Shown: one piece after another, positions 6,290 to 8,035 of the stretch | How positions within the stretch are numbered: position 1 is the stretch's first letter | Layout of the letters: the number at the start of each line of letters is the position of its first letter | Source of the DNA: Anaerolineales bacterium | GTDB lineage: Bacteria; Chloroflexota; Anaerolineae; Anaerolineales; Villigracilaceae | Assembly: GCA_025056515.1 (NCBI GenBank) | Contig: JANWWB010000088.1 | Coordinates: forward strand, 1 to 8,035 | Length of the DNA stretch: 8,035 nucleotides | Direction: 5' to 3' | Made by a program: the position numbers and the translations under genes | Notes under the pieces: generated by a model | Database searches by the model: none | Told to the model about the DNA's origin: nothing | What the model saw: the letters and a program-made list of their open reading frames with translations, nothing else

Positions 6290-7066
6290 ATGTCTGAACT
6301 TGTCATCAAAAACTTACATGTCAGTATTGAAGGAAAAGAAATCCTAAAAGGTGTCGATTTGACCATCCGTCCGGGCGAGATTCACGCCATTATGGGCCCG
6401 AATGGGACAGGAAAATCTACCCTTGCTTATACTTTGATGGGACACCCCTTCTACACAGTGACCGAGGGCGAGGTCTGGTTCAAAGGCCAGAACATCCTCG
6501 AACTCGAGCCGGACGAGCGCTCTCGCTTGGGAATTTTTTTGGCGTTCCAATATCCGGTAGCCATCTCGGGCGTCACGGTAGCCAATTTCTTGCGGACAGC
6601 CTTGAACGCTCATCGCCGCGCCTTCAATCCTGAAGACAAGGGCATCCCGATTCCCGAGTTCCGCAAGATGTTGCAGGAGAAAATGAACTTGCTCAAGATG
6701 GAATCCTCCTTTGCCGGACGCTATCTCAACGATGGCTTTTCGGGCGGCGAAAAGAAGCGCGCCGAAATCTTACAAATGGCGATTCTCAAACCGGAAATCG
6801 CCATCCTCGATGAGACCGACTCCGGCTTGGACATTGACGCCCTCCGGATTGTCGCCGATGGCGTCAACGCCCTGGCCGGCCCAGAGATGGGTGTATTGCT
6901 CATCACACACTATCAGCGTTTGCTGAATTACATCAAACCACATTTCGTCCACGTAATGTTGGACGGACGGATTGTTGAATCAGGCGGCCCCGAACTAGCC
7001 TTGCATCTGGAAGAGCACGGCTATGACTGGCTACGTGAGAAGCAAGACAACGGTATCTACGCGTAA
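6290..7066 (+). CDS. sufC: SufC, ABC-type ATPase of the SUF iron-sulfur cluster assembly complex
   Basis: Cytoplasmic ATPase that associates with SufB and SufD to drive assembly of Fe-S clusters on the SufBCD scaffold; despite its fold it is not a transporter subunit. At 258 residues it has the family's usual length. Visible motifs are Walker [10 protein letters not shown] (36-44), the Q-loop Q87 in FLAFQYP, the signature [11 protein letters not shown] (150-160) with the GGEKKR typical of SufC, Walker [13 protein letters not shown] (170-181; D174, E175) and the H-loop H207 in [13 protein letters not shown]. The DETDSGLD and THYQRLL phrases separate SufC from transport ATPases. The start at 6290 is set by AGGAGA and by the promoter just upstream. 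It is first in an operon with sufB, 23 bases ahead of it. Confidence 0.98.
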   Translation: MSELVIKNLHVSIEGKEILKGVDLTIRPGEIHAIMGPNGTGKSTLAYTLMGHPFYTVTEGEVWFKGQNILELEPDERSRLGIFLAFQYPVAISGVTVANFLRTALNAHRRAFNPEDKGIPIPEFRKMLQEKMNLLKMESSFAGRYLNDGFSGGEKKRAEILQMAILKPEIAILDETDSGLDIDALRIVADGVNALAGPEMGVLLITHYQRLLNYIKPHFVHVMLDGRIVESGGPELALHLEEHGYDWLREKQDNGIYA

Positions 7067-7089
7067 TCTTTTGTTTTTAGAGGTGAACT

Positions 7090-8035
7090 ATGAGTAAGGA
7101 TGCCAGCCTGCTTGAGGAACTTGGACAGTATCGTTACGGCTTCAGCGTTCCGGAGCGCTATGTTTTCAAGTCGCGCAAGGGACTGGACCGTGAGGTCGTT
7201 GAACAAATCTCCTGGATGAAAGGTGAACCGAAATGGATGCTCGAATTTCGCCTAAGGGCGCTCGAGCATTTCCTATCCCGCCCTATGCCCACCTGGGGCG
7301 CCTACCTCGGTGACCTGAATTTGGATGATATCTATTACTACGTCAAGCCCACGGAAAAACAAGAATACTCGTGGGACAATGTGCCCGAGGAAATCAAGAT
7401 GACCTTTGATCGCCTGGGTGTACCGGAGGCCGAGCGCAAGTTTTTGGCCGGTCTAGGTGCACAGTATGAGTCCGAGATGGTCTATCACTCTATCCAGGAG
7501 CACCTGGCCAAGCAAGGTGTCATCTTCGTTTCGATTGAAGATGGCTTGCGCCTTTATCCCGATCTCTTTCGCGAATACTTTGGAACAGTGGTTCCGATAG
7601 AGGATAACAAGTTTGCCGCTCTCAATTCGGCGGTCTGGTCGGGTGGGTCGTTTGTGTACGTCCCGCCGGGGGTGAAGGTGGACTTGCCGCTCCAGGCCTA
7701 CTTCCGCCTGAACGCGGCCAATATCGGCCAGTTCGAGCGTACGCTCATCATCGTTGACGAAGGCGCACAGGTACACTATGTTGAAGGTTGCACTGCGCCG
7801 CAATACACCACCGATTCTTTCCACTCGGGCGTAATCGAAATCGTGGTCAAGCGCGGCGCCCGTTCGCGCTACACTACCATTCAAAACTGGTCGCATAACG
7901 TGTACAACCTTGTTACCCAACGCGCCAAGGTCTATGGCGATGCTACGCACGAATGGGTAGATGCCAACCTGGGCAGCAAAGTGACGATGAAATATCCTTC
8001 CTGCTACCTGATGGAACCTGGGGCACACGGCGAGA
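7090..8035 (+). CDS. sufB: SufB, Fe-S cluster assembly scaffold subunit (3' end outside window)
   Basis: Core scaffold protein of the SufBCD complex, where a nascent Fe-S cluster is built with sulfur from a SufS-type cysteine desulfurase. The first 315 residues are visible of a family usually about 465-495 long; the frame is open to the window end. The N-terminal helical region contains [27 protein letters not shown] (about 46-59) and [20 protein letters not shown] (100-119). The beta-helix core begins with [18 protein letters not shown] (189-206). EGCTAPQY carries C234, equivalent to the E. coli SufB cysteine implicated in receiving sulfur. The N-terminal CxxCxxxC motif found in E. coli SufB is absent, as in many other bacteria. 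GAGGTG at 7080-7085 precedes the ATG. sufD and a cysteine desulfurase gene would be expected downstream. Confidence 0.97.
   Translation, partial: MSKDASLLEELGQYRYGFSVPERYVFKSRKGLDREVVEQISWMKGEPKWMLEFRLRALEHFLSRPMPTWGAYLGDLNLDDIYYYVKPTEKQEYSWDNVPEEIKMTFDRLGVPEAERKFLAGLGAQYESEMVYHSIQEHLAKQGVIFVSIEDGLRLYPDLFREYFGTVVPIEDNKFAALNSAVWSGGSFVYVPPGVKVDLPLQAYFRLNAANIGQFERTLIIVDEGAQVHYVEGCTAPQYTTDSFHSGVIEIVVKRGARSRYTTIQNWSHNVYNLVTQRAKVYGDATHEWVDANLGSKVTMKYPSCYLMEPGAHGE

Noticed and set aside
7453..8028. 191-codon open frame on the - strand.
   Set aside because: It is antisense to sufB, which is certain; its peptide shows no recognisable domain and it has no ribosome-binding site context.

Overview
The window is a stretch of bacterial chromosome of middling GC content that is almost filled with genes on the + strand. 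The mix fits the Chloroflexota, most likely an Anaerolineae-like lineage. Pointers are the style of the penicillin-binding protein with its CDPSGLLPT-type extension and Ig-like tail, a 'bi-domain'-type Gfo/Idh/MocA oxidoreductase, and a suf operon that starts with sufC-sufB. This taxonomic guess rests on recalled family resemblance, not on a search. All coding regions look intact; the first and last are cut only by the window edges. I see no mobile element, CRISPR array, tRNA or rRNA.

Region 1 (1-4027) looks like one transcription unit of three overlapping genes. It begins with the C-terminal part of a Gfo/Idh/MocA-family dehydrogenase, which overlaps the next gene by ATGA. The second gene is a 918-residue membrane-anchored class A penicillin-binding protein, which overlaps folK by a shared base in TGATG. 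folK encodes the pterin pyrophosphokinase of folate synthesis. The penicillin-binding protein is the most unusual gene here. By eye, its glycosyltransferase domain keeps both expected glutamates, but its transpeptidase domain has lost all three penicillin-binding motifs (SxxK, SxN, KTG), so it looks like a pseudo-transpeptidase.

Region 2 (4028-4419) is a 392-base non-coding gap. It contains a long-loop inverted repeat just after folK, a 10-bp palindrome CAAACGTTTG, a mismatched hairpin, an extended -10 promoter, and a leader of about 145 nt in front of glnS. Region 3 (4420-6189) is glnS, a complete class I glutaminyl-tRNA synthetase closed by a textbook Rho-independent terminator.

Region 4 (6190-8035) is the start of an iron-sulfur cluster assembly (suf) operon. 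A consensus sigma-70 promoter (TTGACA, 17 bp, TATAAT) preceded by a very AT-rich stretch drives sufC, the ATPase, and sufB, the scaffold subunit, which runs off the window. Two inverted repeats lie at or just upstream of the -35 box and are candidate sites for an iron or Fe-S responsive regulator.

No wholly new multi-gene system is visible. The points most worth following up are the degenerate penicillin-binding protein and the operator-like dyads at the suf promoter.
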